The notes under the pieces were generated by a model. The model searched no databases, was not told the origin of the DNA, and saw only the letters and a program-made list of their open reading frames with translations. Source: an uncultured Lachnoclostridium sp. (lineage in GTDB: Bacteria > Bacillota > Clostridia > Lachnospirales > Lachnospiraceae). From it: a DNA stretch of 64,000 nucleotides. Below, in pieces: positions 1 to 9,273 of the stretch. The position numbers and the translations under genes were made by a program. Position 1 is the first letter of the stretch. The number at the start of each line of letters is the position of its first letter. Where the stretch lies: contig CALWDO010000005.1 of NCBI GenBank assembly GCA_944376715.1, positions 1 to 64,000 of the forward strand, given 5' to 3'.

Positions 1-1
1 G

Positions 2-2494
2 CCTCATTGTCCGAAGTGCGGGCGTGAGATCAAAAAACAGAGTGTAGACCAGATGGTGGATCAGATCATGGCGATGCCGGAGCGGACAAGGATTCAGCTG
101 CTTGCCCCGGTAGTAAAAGGCAGGAAAGGCGAGCATGTAAAGCTTCTGGAGAAAATGCGCCGCAGCGGATTCGTCCGCGTGAAGATCGACGGAAATCTGT
201 ATGATCTGTCGGAAGAGATCAAGCTGGAGAAAAACAACAAACATCTGATCGAAGTGGTTGTGGACCGCCTGGTAGTGAAACCGGGGATCGAAAAGCGTCT
301 GACAGATTCCATAGAGACGGTGCTCGATCTGTCCGAGGGCTTGTTGGTGGTGGAAGAAGTGGACAGCGGAAAGATACAGACATTCAGTTCCAGCTATGCC
401 TGCCCGGACTGCGGGATCAGTGTGGAAGAGGTGGAACCCCGCAGTTTTTCTTTCAACAATCCCTTTGGGGCGTGTCCGGAGTGCTCGGGACTGGGATACA
501 AGATGGAGTTTGACGAGGATCTGATGATCCCTGACAAATCTCTGAGCATTGCGGAGGGCGCGATCCAGGTACTGGGCTGGCAGTCCTGCACGGACCCGTC
601 CAGTTTCACATATGCGCTTCTCCGCGCATTGTCAGAGGCTTATAAGTTTGATCTGAATACGCCGTACCAGGACTTGCCGGAAGAGATACGCCATATGCTG
701 GTACATGGAACGGACGGACGGCAGGTAAAGGTTCATTATAAAGGGCAAAGAGGCGAAGGAATCTATGACGTAGCTTTCGAAGGCCTTATTAAAAATTCGG
801 AAAAACGTTACCGGGAGACCGGTTCTGATACAATGAAGCAGGAGTATGAGACCTTCATGCGGATTACACCCTGCCGCGCCTGCAAAGGGCAGCGTCTGAA
901 ACCCACTTCTCTGGCAGTGACCGTATGCGGGAAAAACATTTATGAAGTGACCAATCAATCTGTAGCGGATCTACAGACTTTCCTGGCGCAGATGACATTG
1001 ACCAGGCAGCAGGAACTGATCGGCGGCCAGATCTTAAAAGAGATCCGTGCACGGATTCGGTTTCTGATGGATGTGGGACTTGACTATCTGGCGCTGACCC
1101 GCGCCACCGGAACCTTGTCCGGCGGCGAAGCGCAGAGAATCCGTCTGGCTACGCAGATCGGATCCGGTCTGGTGGGAGTCGCCTATATTCTGGACGAACC
1201 CAGCATCGGTCTGCATCAGAGAGACAATGACAAACTTCTGAATACGCTTTGCCATCTGAGAGATCTGGGAAACAGCGTGATTGTGGTAGAACATGATGAA
1301 GATACCATGCTCGCAGCGGATTACATTGTGGACATTGGTCCGGGAGCGGGAGAACACGGCGGGGAAGTGGTCGCTACCGGGACAGCGCAGGAGCTGATGG
1401 AAAACCCGGCATCGGTGACAGGGGCGTATTTAAGCGGCCGACTCTGCATTCCGGTTCCGGAGACCAGGAGAACTCCTACGGGCTGGATGACGGTTCGGGG
1501 CGCCGCGGAAAACAACCTGAAAAACATTGATGTGAGATTCCCGTTGGGAGTATTCACCTGCGTAACCGGGGTGTCCGGATCCGGTAAGAGTTCTCTGGTC
1601 AATGAGATCCTCTACAAGAGTCTGGCAAGAAAGCTGAACCGGGCCAGAACGATTCCGGGAAAACATAAATGTATCGAAGGGATGGAGCAGCTGGACAAAG
1701 TGATCTGCATCGATCAGTCTCCTATCGGACGGACGCCTCGCTCCAATCCTGCCACTTATACGGGCGTGTTCGATATGATACGGGATTTGTTTGCGTCTAC
1801 CGCCGATGCAAAAGCCCGGGGCTATAAGAAGGGCCGTTTCAGCTTTAATGTGAAAGGCGGCCGGTGCGAGGCCTGCGCCGGGGACGGTATCCTGAAGATT
1901 GAGATGCACTTCCTGCCGGACGTATATGTTCCTTGTGAAGTTTGCCAAGGAAAACGGTATAATCGGGAAACTCTGGAAGTAAAATATAAAGGCAAGAGTA
2001 TTTATGATGTGTTGGATATGACGGTGGAGGAAGCGCTGGCGTTTTTTGAGAATGTGCCGTTTGTGCGCAGAAAGATTGAGACGCTGTACGATGTGGGACT
2101 TTCCTATATTAAACTGGGGCAGCCGTCTACCACGTTGTCCGGAGGAGAAGCCCAGAGAATCAAGCTTGCTACGGAGCTGAGCCGCCGCAGTACCGGTAAG
2201 ACGGTCTACATTCTGGATGAGCCTACTACCGGGCTTCATTTTGCCGATGTGCACAAGCTGACGGAGATCCTGCAGAGGCTGGCCCAGGGAGGCAACACCG
2301 TGATTGTTATTGAACACAATCTGGATGTGATCAAGACTGCCGATTATATCATCGACATGGGACCGGAAGGCGGAGACGGCGGCGGTACGGTCGTTGCCCA
2401 GGGAACGCCGGAGGAAGTGGCGGAAAATCAGGCATCCTATACAGGTTATTATGTGAAAAAGTATTTGCAAAAAGGCGGAACTGTTGTATCATAA
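2..2494 (+). CDS. uvrA: UvrA, excinuclease ABC subunit A (5' end outside window)
   Basis: DNA-damage recognition ATPase of nucleotide excision repair. The open frame enters at base 2 with a HCPKCG zinc-binding stretch, so roughly the first 110 residues, including the first Walker A, lie before the window. Visible in order: a CPDC-x19-CPEC zinc finger (bases 400-490), the first ABC signature [12 protein letters not shown] with DEPSIGLH, the second Walker [10 protein letters not shown], a second zinc module starting CEAC, the second [12 protein letters not shown] and DEPTTGLH. About 830 codons remain of a family length near 940. The gene looks intact to its stop. It is followed 48 bases later by murB on the same strand. 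Confidence 0.97.
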   Translation, partial: PHCPKCGREIKKQSVDQMVDQIMAMPERTRIQLLAPVVKGRKGEHVKLLEKMRRSGFVRVKIDGNLYDLSEEIKLEKNNKHLIEVVVDRLVVKPGIEKRLTDSIETVLDLSEGLLVVEEVDSGKIQTFSSSYACPDCGISVEEVEPRSFSFNNPFGACPECSGLGYKMEFDEDLMIPDKSLSIAEGAIQVLGWQSCTDPSSFTYALLRALSEAYKFDLNTPYQDLPEEIRHMLVHGTDGRQVKVHYKGQRGEGIYDVAFEGLIKNSEKRYRETGSDTMKQEYETFMRITPCRACKGQRLKPTSLAVTVCGKNIYEVTNQSVADLQTFLAQMTLTRQQELIGGQILKEIRARIRFLMDVGLDYLALTRATGTLSGGEAQRIRLATQIGSGLVGVAYILDEPSIGLHQRDNDKLLNTLCHLRDLGNSVIVVEHDEDTMLAADYIVDIGPGAGEHGGEVVATGTAQELMENPASVTGAYLSGRLCIPVPETRRTPTGWMTVRGAAENNLKNIDVRFPLGVFTCVTGVSGSGKSSLVNEILYKSLARKLNRARTIPGKHKCIEGMEQLDKVICIDQSPIGRTPRSNPATYTGVFDMIRDLFASTADAKARGYKKGRFSFNVKGGRCEACAGDGILKIEMHFLPDVYVPCEVCQGKRYNRETLEVKYKGKSIYDVLDMTVEEALAFFENVPFVRRKIETLYDVGLSYIKLGQPSTTLSGGEAQRIKLATELSRRSTGKTVYILDEPTTGLHFADVHKLTEILQRLAQGGNTVIVIEHNLDVIKTADYIIDMGPEGGDGGGTVVAQGTPEEVAENQASYTGYYVKKYLQKGGTVVS

Positions 2495-2541
2495 GGGAAA
2501 ACGGCGCCCAGGAGACGGGCATAGACAGTGAGGAATGAAGA

Positions 2542-3441
2542 ATGCTGGAAAAGCTGCAGAGATTGGCCGGTGCGGAGCATGTATATGCGAACGAACCTAT
2601 GAAAAACCATACAACCTTCCGCGTAGGAGGACTTGCCCGCTGGCTGGTGGAGCCGCAGTCGGTAGAAGACTTGTGGGGTGTGATCGAAGTATGCCGGGAG
2701 GAAGGCGTTCCCTGCTATGTGGTGGGAAACGGCAGCAATCTGTTGGTGAGCGACAAAGGATATGACGGGGTGATTCTGCATCTGTTTAAAAACATGTCCG
2801 GCATAGAAATACATGGCACAGAGATTACGCTGCAGGCGGGAGCGCTTTTGATGCGTGCTTCCCATGCGGCTATGAGAGAAGGGCTGACCGGACTGGAATT
2901 CGCTTCCGGGATTCCCGGAACCATGGGCGGAGCAGTGGTTATGAACGCCGGCGCCTATGGCGGAGAGATGAGGGATGTGGTGAAAAGCGCACGGGTGCTG
3001 ACTCTTGATGGCAGAAGGGAAGAGTACGTCAGAGAGGAACTTAGGTTTGGATACCGCAGAAGCCGGATTGCGGAGGAAGGCAGCATTGTGTTGGAAGTGA
3101 CCCTGGAACTGGAGCAGGGGGATCCTGAGCAGATCCGTGCTCAGATGGAGGATCTGCGGGTAAAACGGATGGAAAAGCAGCCGCTGGAATACGGAAGCGC
3201 AGGGAGCACGTTTAAGAGACCTGAAGGCTATTTCGCGGGAAAACTGATCCAGGATGCCGGACTGCGCGGTTTTCGGATCGGCGACGCCCAGGTGTCGGAG
3301 AAACATTGCGGATTTATCATTAATCGTGGAAATGCCACGGCTTCCCAGATAGCGGAACTAATCGAAGAAGTCCGGGAGCGTGTCCTGGCTTATTCCGGAA
3401 TTCTGCTGGAGCCGGAAGTGAAATTTTTAGGAGACTTTTAA
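2542..3441 (+). CDS. murB: UDP-N-acetylenolpyruvoylglucosamine reductase MurB
   Basis: FAD enzyme that reduces UDP-GlcNAc-enolpyruvate to UDP-MurNAc, the second committed step of peptidoglycan precursor synthesis in the cytoplasm. 299 aa, normal for the short (type II) MurB. Visible are the FAD-binding stretch GNGSNLLVSDKG, GIPGTMGGAVVMNAGAYGG, and the catalytic-domain stretch SAGSTFKRP with GKLIQDAG. It begins the murB-rapZ-whiA-HPr run; rapZ starts 21 bases after its stop, so co-transcription is likely. Confidence 0.96.
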   Translation: MLEKLQRLAGAEHVYANEPMKNHTTFRVGGLARWLVEPQSVEDLWGVIEVCREEGVPCYVVGNGSNLLVSDKGYDGVILHLFKNMSGIEIHGTEITLQAGALLMRASHAAMREGLTGLEFASGIPGTMGGAVVMNAGAYGGEMRDVVKSARVLTLDGRREEYVREELRFGYRRSRIAEEGSIVLEVTLELEQGDPEQIRAQMEDLRVKRMEKQPLEYGSAGSTFKRPEGYFAGKLIQDAGLRGFRIGDAQVSEKHCGFIINRGNATASQIAELIEEVRERVLAYSGILLEPEVKFLGDF

Positions 3442-3462
3442 GACAAAGACGAGGAGAAGAGT

Positions 3463-4338
3463 ATGAGACTGGTGATCGTAACCGGTATGTCCGGAGCAGG
3501 AAGAACAACAGCGCTGAAGATGTTGGAAGACGCAGGATATTTTTGTGTGGATAACCTTCCGGTGCCGTTCATCGAAAAATTTGCGGAGCTGACCGCCTCC
3601 GGCAACAGCGAGATCACGAAGGTTGCCATCGGAGTAGACGTCCGCAGTGGCAAATCTTTAAGTGAACTGGAAGAGATTCTGGAACGGATGACTCTGCATG
3701 GACTGAATTATGAGATCCTTTTCCTGGACGCTTCCGATGAGGTCCTTGTAAAACGCTATAAAGAGACCAGGAGGATGCACCCGCTGGCCGCTTCCGGAAG
3801 AATTGAAGATGGAATCGCCAGAGAACGGGAACGTCTGGTGTTCCTGAAAAAGCACGCGGATTATATTATCGATACCAGTAAGCTGCTGACACGGGAACTG
3901 AAACAGGAGCTGGATAAGATCTTCGTCCAGAACCGTGCGTTCAAAAATCTGATGATTACAGTTTTGTCTTTTGGATTTAAATATGGAATCCCCAGTGATG
4001 CGGATCTGGTTTTTGACGTGCGTTTTCTCCCGAACCCTTATTATTATGAAGACTTACGGAAGCTGACAGGCAATGACCAAAAGATCCAGGATTTTGTCAT
4101 GGGTTATGATATGGCGCATATTTTCCTGGACAAGCTGGAAGACATGATTCGCTTCCTGATACCAAATTATGTTTTGGAAGGAAAGAATCAGCTGGTAATT
4201 GCCGTAGGATGTACAGGTGGGAAGCACCGTTCTGTGACATTGGCGAATAAATTGTATGAGAGGCTGAAAAAGCAGAGCGATTACGGCGTAAAGCTGGAGC
4301 ACCGGGACATCGGTAAAGATGCGGCTATCGGCAAGTAG
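3463..4338 (+). CDS. rapZ: RapZ/YvcJ family nucleotide-binding protein
   Basis: P-loop protein of the RapZ (YvcJ) family. E. coli RapZ is an RNase adaptor in GlmZ/GlmY small-RNA turnover; in Firmicutes the role is less clear and linked to competence and cell-envelope metabolism. 291 aa, normal length. An SD (gaggagaa) precedes the ATG. The N-terminal Walker A is GMSGAGRTT (residues 8-16), so the usual invariant Lys is Arg. The C-terminal domain carries the family block GCTGGKHRSV near residue 248. It lies between murB and whiA with 12-21 base gaps. In Bacillus, yvcK sits between the rapZ and whiA homologues; it is absent here. Confidence 0.94.
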   Translation: MRLVIVTGMSGAGRTTALKMLEDAGYFCVDNLPVPFIEKFAELTASGNSEITKVAIGVDVRSGKSLSELEEILERMTLHGLNYEILFLDASDEVLVKRYKETRRMHPLAASGRIEDGIARERERLVFLKKHADYIIDTSKLLTRELKQELDKIFVQNRAFKNLMITVLSFGFKYGIPSDADLVFDVRFLPNPYYYEDLRKLTGNDQKIQDFVMGYDMAHIFLDKLEDMIRFLIPNYVLEGKNQLVIAVGCTGGKHRSVTLANKLYERLKKQSDYGVKLEHRDIGKDAAIGK

Positions 4339-4350
4339 ACGGAGGAGATC

Positions 4351-5307
4351 ATGTCGTTTTCCGGAGAGATTAAAGAAGAGTTGTCCAGACAGAATTCCAG
4401 CGGGCGCCACTGCCGGGTGGCAGAGACGGCCGCGATTCTGAGCCTTTGCGGAAAGGTCCTGATTACGGAAAATAACCATTATTGCGTAAAAATACAGACG
4501 GAAAATCTTCCCGTTGCCAGAAAGTACTTTACTTTATTGAAAAAAACATTTAATATTAGAGCTGAAGTGTCGGTTCGGAAAAATAAAGAGGCGCGCAGTT
4601 ATTCTGTGGTAGTACGCAGAAATCATGAAGCGGTCAGACTGCTTCGGGAAGTGTGCCTGCTGGATGAGAACGGAGACATTCATGAATGCATGTCGTTGGT
4701 ACATAATCGAATTCTGAAGCAGAACTGCTGCAGGCGTGCTTTTATACGGGGAGCATTCCTGGCAGCGGGATCGGTCAGCGACCCGAAAAAGTCATATCAT
4801 TTTGAGATAGTCTGCGCTTTCCCTGAGAAAGCCCAGCAGCTGCAGGAACTTCTGCAGCAGTACGGGATCGATGCGAAGATCGTGCTCAGAAAGAAGCACC
4901 ATGTGGTTTATGTGAAGGAGGGGTCTCAGATCGTTGAACTCCTGGGCCTCATGGGCGCGCATGTATCGCTCATGCAGCTGGAAAATGTGCGGATTGTAAA
5001 GGAAATGCGCAATTCAGTGAACCGAAAGGTGAACTGTGAGACTGCCAACCTGAATAAGACAGTATCCGCAGCGGTCCGGCAGGTAGAGGATATTCGATAT
5101 ATCGAATCTGTCTTAGGACTGCATAAACTTCCTGAAAACCTGGAGGAAATCGCCAGGGTCAGGATCGGGCATCCGGAAGCCAGCCTAAAAGAACTGGGGG
5201 AGATGCTCTCCCCGCCGGTGGGAAAATCCGGAGTAAACCATCGCCTGCGTAAGTTGAGTCTTATGGCAGAGCAGTTGCGAGAGGGTAAGGAGGAGTCATA
5301 TGATTAA
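4351..5307 (+). CDS. whiA: Sporulation/division regulator WhiA
   Basis: WhiA-family DNA-binding protein with an N-terminal LAGLIDADG homing-endonuclease-like fold and a C-terminal HTH. It affects chromosome segregation and division in Firmicutes and sporulation in actinomycetes. 318 aa, normal length. Family blocks are visible: RNSVNRKVNCETANLNKT near residue 225, then a C-terminal HTH with LKELGEMLSPPVGKSGVNHR. The gene starts 12 bases after rapZ and overlaps the HPr gene by 8 bases, so translational coupling is likely. Confidence 0.95.
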   Translation: MSFSGEIKEELSRQNSSGRHCRVAETAAILSLCGKVLITENNHYCVKIQTENLPVARKYFTLLKKTFNIRAEVSVRKNKEARSYSVVVRRNHEAVRLLREVCLLDENGDIHECMSLVHNRILKQNCCRRAFIRGAFLAAGSVSDPKKSYHFEIVCAFPEKAQQLQELLQQYGIDAKIVLRKKHHVVYVKEGSQIVELLGLMGAHVSLMQLENVRIVKEMRNSVNRKVNCETANLNKTVSAAVRQVEDIRYIESVLGLHKLPENLEEIARVRIGHPEASLKELGEMLSPPVGKSGVNHRLRKLSLMAEQLREGKEESYD

Positions 5308-5557
5308 GAAACCAATTACTATTCAGATCGCGTCTGGACTGGAAGCCCGGCCGGTGGCTTTGCTGGTTCAGGTGGCAAGCCAGTATGAAAGTAAAATCTA
5401 TGTAGAGGACGGATCCAAAAAAGTCAATGCCAAGAGCATTATGGGCATGATGTCGCTGGGGCTGTCTACGGGTGAGTCCATCATCGTGTCTGCAGAAGGA
5501 AGCGACGAGCAGGCAGCTATCGAAAATATTGAAAAATATCTGAGCAGCGACAATTAA
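5300..5557 (+). CDS. HPr/Crh-like protein lacking the PTS phosphorylation histidine
   Basis: 85-aa HPr-fold protein. The active-site loop reads GLEARP, so position 15, the histidine phosphorylated by enzyme I in true HPr, is Glu. Ser46 (NAKSIMGMM) is kept, so it can still be a substrate of HPr kinase. This is the arrangement of Crh in Bacillus subtilis (Gln at position 15), a CcpA co-effector for catabolite repression, and Crh sits in the same rapZ/whiA neighbourhood there. I infer a regulatory, non-PTS role. A strong SD (aaggagg) precedes the ATG, which overlaps the end of whiA. A terminator follows at once. Confidence 0.9.
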   Translation: MIKKPITIQIASGLEARPVALLVQVASQYESKIYVEDGSKKVNAKSIMGMMSLGLSTGESIIVSAEGSDEQAAIENIEKYLSSDN

Positions 5558-5570
5558 TTATGAATAGATA

Positions 5571-5596
5571 AACGAGGGCCTTCGGACCCTCGTTTT
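5571..5596 (+). terminator. Intrinsic terminator after the murB-rapZ-whiA-HPr operon
   Basis: ACGAGGG pairs with CCCTCGT around a short loop containing CTTCGG, followed by TTTT. It closes the four-gene run just before the methyltransferase gene. Confidence 0.8.
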
Positions 5597-5625
5597 ATGT
5601 CATGACCGGAAAAGGAGAAAAGGCT

Positions 5626-6399
5626 ATGGAGGCGTACACAGGTTTTGCAGAAGTGTATGATCTGTTTATGGATAACGTTCCATATGAACAGTGGGCCAAA
5701 TATATTACAGGGCTGCTGCGGGAATATGGAATTGAAGACGGACTGGTGCTTGATCTGGGATGCGGGACAGGGACTATGACGGAATTGCTTGCCGAAGCGG
5801 GATATGATATGATCGGTATTGATCAGTCGGAAGAAATGCTGGAAGAAGCATTGGAAAAAAAGGAAGCGTCCGGCCATGATATTTTATATCTTTGCCAGGA
5901 TATGAGGGAATTTGAACTGTATGGAACAGTTCGCGCCATCGTGTGTGTCTGTGATTCTATGAATTATATTCTGGAAGAGGAAGAAATTTTGGACATATTA
6001 TCTGCGGCGGCATATAATTATCTGGATTATGACGGCCTTTTTATTTTTGATTTAAACACAGAATACAAGTACCGGGAGCTTCTGGGCGAGCAGACGATCG
6101 CGGAAAACAGGGAAGAAGGAAGCTTTATCTGGGAAAACTATTACGACGAAACTCAAAGGATCAACGAATATCAGCTGACGCTTTTTGTGAGGGAAGAGAA
6201 AGATCTCTACCGGAAATATGAGGAGACACATTATCAAAGAGCGTACAGCCTGGATACAGTGAGAAACCTGGTGGAGCGTTCCGGTCTCCGGCTGCTGCAT
6301 ATATATGATGCGTTTACCCGGGAACCGGCAAGAGAGGATTCAGAACGGATCTATGTGATCTGCCAGAGAGAAAAGACAGATAAAGGAGAACAGATATGA
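5626..6399 (+). CDS. Class I SAM-dependent methyltransferase
   Basis: 257-aa Rossmann-fold methyltransferase with the SAM-binding motif VLDLGCGTGTMT followed by acidic GIDQSEEM. The substrate cannot be told from sequence; members are usually annotated only as methyltransferase domain proteins. An upstream in-frame ATG at 5602 exists, but the ATG at 5626 is preceded by a good SD (aaaggag) and begins the typical YTGFAEVYD start of the family. It overlaps hslO by 4 bases (ATGA). Confidence 0.88.
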   Translation: MEAYTGFAEVYDLFMDNVPYEQWAKYITGLLREYGIEDGLVLDLGCGTGTMTELLAEAGYDMIGIDQSEEMLEEALEKKEASGHDILYLCQDMREFELYGTVRAIVCVCDSMNYILEEEEILDILSAAAYNYLDYDGLFIFDLNTEYKYRELLGEQTIAENREEGSFIWENYYDETQRINEYQLTLFVREEKDLYRKYEETHYQRAYSLDTVRNLVERSGLRLLHIYDAFTREPAREDSERIYVICQREKTDKGEQI

Positions 6400-7274
6400 G
6401 TGATTATATAGTACGGGCGACGACTGCCGACGGGCAGATCCGCGCGTTTGCAGTGACCTCTGCCGAAACGGTGGAGACGGCCAGGAAAGCACATGATACC
6501 AGTCCGGTAGCTACGGCGGCATTGGGAAGGCTTCTGAGCGCGGGAGCTATGATGGGAGCCATGATGAAAGGGGAAAATGACCTGCTGACACTGCAGATCC
6601 AGTGTGACGGACCTATCGGCGGACTGGTGGTAACGGCGGATTCCCATGGCCATGTAAAAGGATATGTGAATAATCCGGAAGTGATGCTGCCGCCCAATGT
6701 CAATGGGAAGCTGGATGTGGGCGGCGCGCTGGGACATGGAATTCTGAGCGTGATCCGCGATCTGGGCATGAAAGAGCCTTATGCGGGCCAGACAGAGCTG
6801 CAGACCGGGGAGATCGCGGAAGATCTGACCTATTATTTTGCCAGCTCGGAGCAGACGCCCTCTTCCGTGGGCCTGGGCGTATTGATGAACCGGGATAATA
6901 CGGTGCGCCGTGCAGGAGGATTCCTGATCCAGCTCATGCCGTTTGCCGAAGAGAGTGTGATCGAAAGACTGGAAAAGAATCTGGCGGGCGTCAAATCAGT
7001 GACTGCGTGTCTGGATCAGGGAGACACACCGGAACAGCTGCTGGAAAAATTATTAGACGGGCTTACATTAGAATTTCTGGAGAAAACAGATCTTCAGTTT
7101 TACTGTAACTGCAGCAGAGAACGGGTGGAAAAAGCAGTGGTCAGTATAGGGAAGAAAGAAATTGCAGAGATGATCCAGGAAGGAAAGCCGGTGGAAGTGA
7201 AATGCCATTTCTGCAATAAAGCGTATGAGTTCAGCGTGGAAGATCTGAAGAGAATCATAAAAAGGAGCAAATAA
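6396..7274 (+). CDS. hslO: Redox-regulated chaperone Hsp33
   Basis: Cytoplasmic holdase activated by oxidation. 292 aa, normal. The C-terminal redox switch is present as CNC (near residue 236) and CHFC (near residue 269), the four zinc-binding cysteines. The N-terminal core carries YVNNPEV and GALGHGILSV blocks. It is coupled to the upstream methyltransferase by an ATGA overlap. nadE starts one base after its stop. Confidence 0.96.
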   Translation: MSDYIVRATTADGQIRAFAVTSAETVETARKAHDTSPVATAALGRLLSAGAMMGAMMKGENDLLTLQIQCDGPIGGLVVTADSHGHVKGYVNNPEVMLPPNVNGKLDVGGALGHGILSVIRDLGMKEPYAGQTELQTGEIAEDLTYYFASSEQTPSSVGLGVLMNRDNTVRRAGGFLIQLMPFAEESVIERLEKNLAGVKSVTACLDQGDTPEQLLEKLLDGLTLEFLEKTDLQFYCNCSRERVEKAVVSIGKKEIAEMIQEGKPVEVKCHFCNKAYEFSVEDLKRIIKRSK

Positions 7275-7275
7275 A

Positions 7276-9210
7276 ATGCAGTATGGATTTGTAAAAGCTG
7301 CGGCGCTCGCGCCGAAGATCAAGGTGGCAGATACAGAATACAATGCGGGAGAGATCATCCGCCTGATGAAAGAAGCACACGGGAACGGAGCCAGGATTCT
7401 GGTATTTCCGGAGCTATGTGTCACCGGATATACCTGCGGAGACCTGTTTCATCAGGAGCTTCTTCTGACAGGAGCCAGACAGGCGCTTCAGGAGATCGTG
7501 GAAGCCAGCAATGGTATGGACGGCCTTTTTTTCGTCGGGATGCCTCTGGAAGTGGAAGGAAAGCTTTACAATACGGCGGCGGTGTTCTCGGACGGGAGAA
7601 TGCTGGGATTCGTACCAAAGACTCATGTGCCCAATTACAGTGAGTTCTATGAAAGACGCCACTTTACAGAAGCGCCGCGGGGGAACCGTATTCTGGAACT
7701 GCCCGAGTGGGGAGCAGTCCCTTTTGGAACAGACCAGCTTTTTGCCTGCACAGGATTTCCGGCGCTAAAGGTGGCTGCCGAGATCTGTGAGGATGTGTGG
7801 ACGCCTGGTCCGCCCAGCATCCGTCATGCCATGCATGGCGCTACGGTGGTCGTGAATCTGTCTGCCAGCGATGAGATCACCGGCAAGGATGCGTACCGCA
7901 GGGATCTGATCCGGATGCAGTCGGGGCACCTGGTATGCGGATATATCTATGCCAGCGCGGGAGAAGGGGAATCCTCCACGGATCTGGTATTTGGAGGCCA
8001 TCATCTGATCTGTGAAAATGGGTCTCTTTTGAAAGAGTCAGAACGGTTCCGCAATGAGACAATCTACGGAGAGATCGATGTGGAACGTCTGATCGGAGAG
8101 CGCCGCAGAGTCTCTACATTTGATACTGTATATGATGAAAACCAATATCTGGTTTCCCCGTTCGCCATTTATCCGGAGGAGAGGAAACTGGACAGGTTTG
8201 TGGATAAAGCGCCGTTTGTCCCAGGCAATCGGGCAGAACGGGAGAAACGGTGCGAAGAGATCCTGTCGATCCAGTCCATGGGTCTGAAAAAACGCATGGA
8301 GCATACTAATTGCAGGAGCGCAGTGATCGGGATCTCAGGAGGACTGGATTCTACTCTGGCTCTGTTGGTGACTGTCCGGGCAGTGGACCTTTTGGGGCTG
8401 CCCCGCGACTGCATTACGGCGGTGACCATGCCGTGTTTTGGAACCACAGACCGGACTTATACCAATGCGTGTGAACTGACCAAAAGACTGGGAGCGAATC
8501 TCATGGAAGTAGACATCCGGGAAGCAGTGACTACGCACTTCCGTGATATCGGACAGGATATGGAAAAGCACGACGTGACCTATGAAAACTCCCAGGCAAG
8601 AGAACGTACTCAGGTACTGATGGATACGGCAAACCGTCTGGGCGGCATGGTGATCGGAACCGGAGATATGTCGGAACTGGCTCTGGGGTGGGCTACTTAT
8701 AATGGGGATCATATGTCCATGTACGGAGTCAATGCGTCGGTTCCCAAAACTCTGGTCCGCCATCTGGTACGGTACTATGCAGACACCTGCAAAGACAGCA
8801 AGCTTTCGGAGATTCTGCTGGATATTCTGGATACTCCGGTCAGCCCGGAGCTGCTTCCGCCCAAAGATGGCAAAATCGCCCAGAAGACGGAGGATTTGGT
8901 CGGGCCGTATGAGCTGCACGACTTTTTCCTGTATTATATGCTGCGTTTTGGTTTTGCGCCGGACAAAATCTATTATCTGGCACGCGCGGCGTTTCAGGGG
9001 GAATACGAAGACCAGGTGATCCTGAAATGGCTCAATACCTTCTACAGACGTTTCTTCGCGCAGCAGTTCAAACGGTCTTGTTTGCCGGACGGTCCCAAAG
9101 TGGGAACTGTGGCGGTGTCGCCCAGAGGCGATCTGCGAATGCCCAGCGACGCTTCCGCGCGGCTGTGGCTGGACTGCATGAATAAACTGATGGAAAAAGA
9201 TACAGACTAA
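7276..9210 (+). CDS. nadE: Glutamine-dependent NAD+ synthetase
   Basis: Last step of NAD+ synthesis: amidation of deamido-NAD+ with ammonia drawn from glutamine. 644 aa, the two-domain form. The N-terminal nitrilase domain has its Glu-Lys-Cys triad in FPELCVTGY (about residue 45), PKTHVPNY (about 114) and EICEDVW (about 169). The C-terminal synthetase has the PP-loop SGGLDST near residue 353 and the GTGDMSELALGW block. Complete and ordinary. Confidence 0.97.
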   Translation: MQYGFVKAAALAPKIKVADTEYNAGEIIRLMKEAHGNGARILVFPELCVTGYTCGDLFHQELLLTGARQALQEIVEASNGMDGLFFVGMPLEVEGKLYNTAAVFSDGRMLGFVPKTHVPNYSEFYERRHFTEAPRGNRILELPEWGAVPFGTDQLFACTGFPALKVAAEICEDVWTPGPPSIRHAMHGATVVVNLSASDEITGKDAYRRDLIRMQSGHLVCGYIYASAGEGESSTDLVFGGHHLICENGSLLKESERFRNETIYGEIDVERLIGERRRVSTFDTVYDENQYLVSPFAIYPEERKLDRFVDKAPFVPGNRAEREKRCEEILSIQSMGLKKRMEHTNCRSAVIGISGGLDSTLALLVTVRAVDLLGLPRDCITAVTMPCFGTTDRTYTNACELTKRLGANLMEVDIREAVTTHFRDIGQDMEKHDVTYENSQARERTQVLMDTANRLGGMVIGTGDMSELALGWATYNGDHMSMYGVNASVPKTLVRHLVRYYADTCKDSKLSEILLDILDTPVSPELLPPKDGKIAQKTEDLVGPYELHDFFLYYMLRFGFAPDKIYYLARAAFQGEYEDQVILKWLNTFYRRFFAQQFKRSCLPDGPKVGTVAVSPRGDLRMPSDASARLWLDCMNKLMEKDTD

Positions 9211-9228
9211 AAAAGGAATTAAAACAGG

Positions 9229-9273
9229 CCTCATTCATATATTATAGAAATAATTTAGAAATGAGGTCTTTTT
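9229..9273 (+). promoter_or_regulatory. Hairpin holding the SD of the SleC-like gene, with terminator-like T run
   Basis: GGCCTCATT (9228-9236) pairs over nine positions, one of them G-T, with AATGAGGTC (9260-9268). TTTTT follows, and the ATG of the next gene is the very next codon. The only SD for that gene (gagg) lies in the right arm, so the folded form would hide it. It could equally be a terminator for nadE that overlaps the next start. Confidence 0.55.

Noticed and set aside
1430..2470. 346-codon minus-strand open frame opposite uvrA
   Set aside because: The plus strand encodes intact UvrA motifs over the same bases; the minus frame has no family-like blocks and no SD.
8335..9234. 299-codon minus-strand open frame opposite nadE
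   Set aside because: Antisense of the NAD synthetase domain, no recognisable product.
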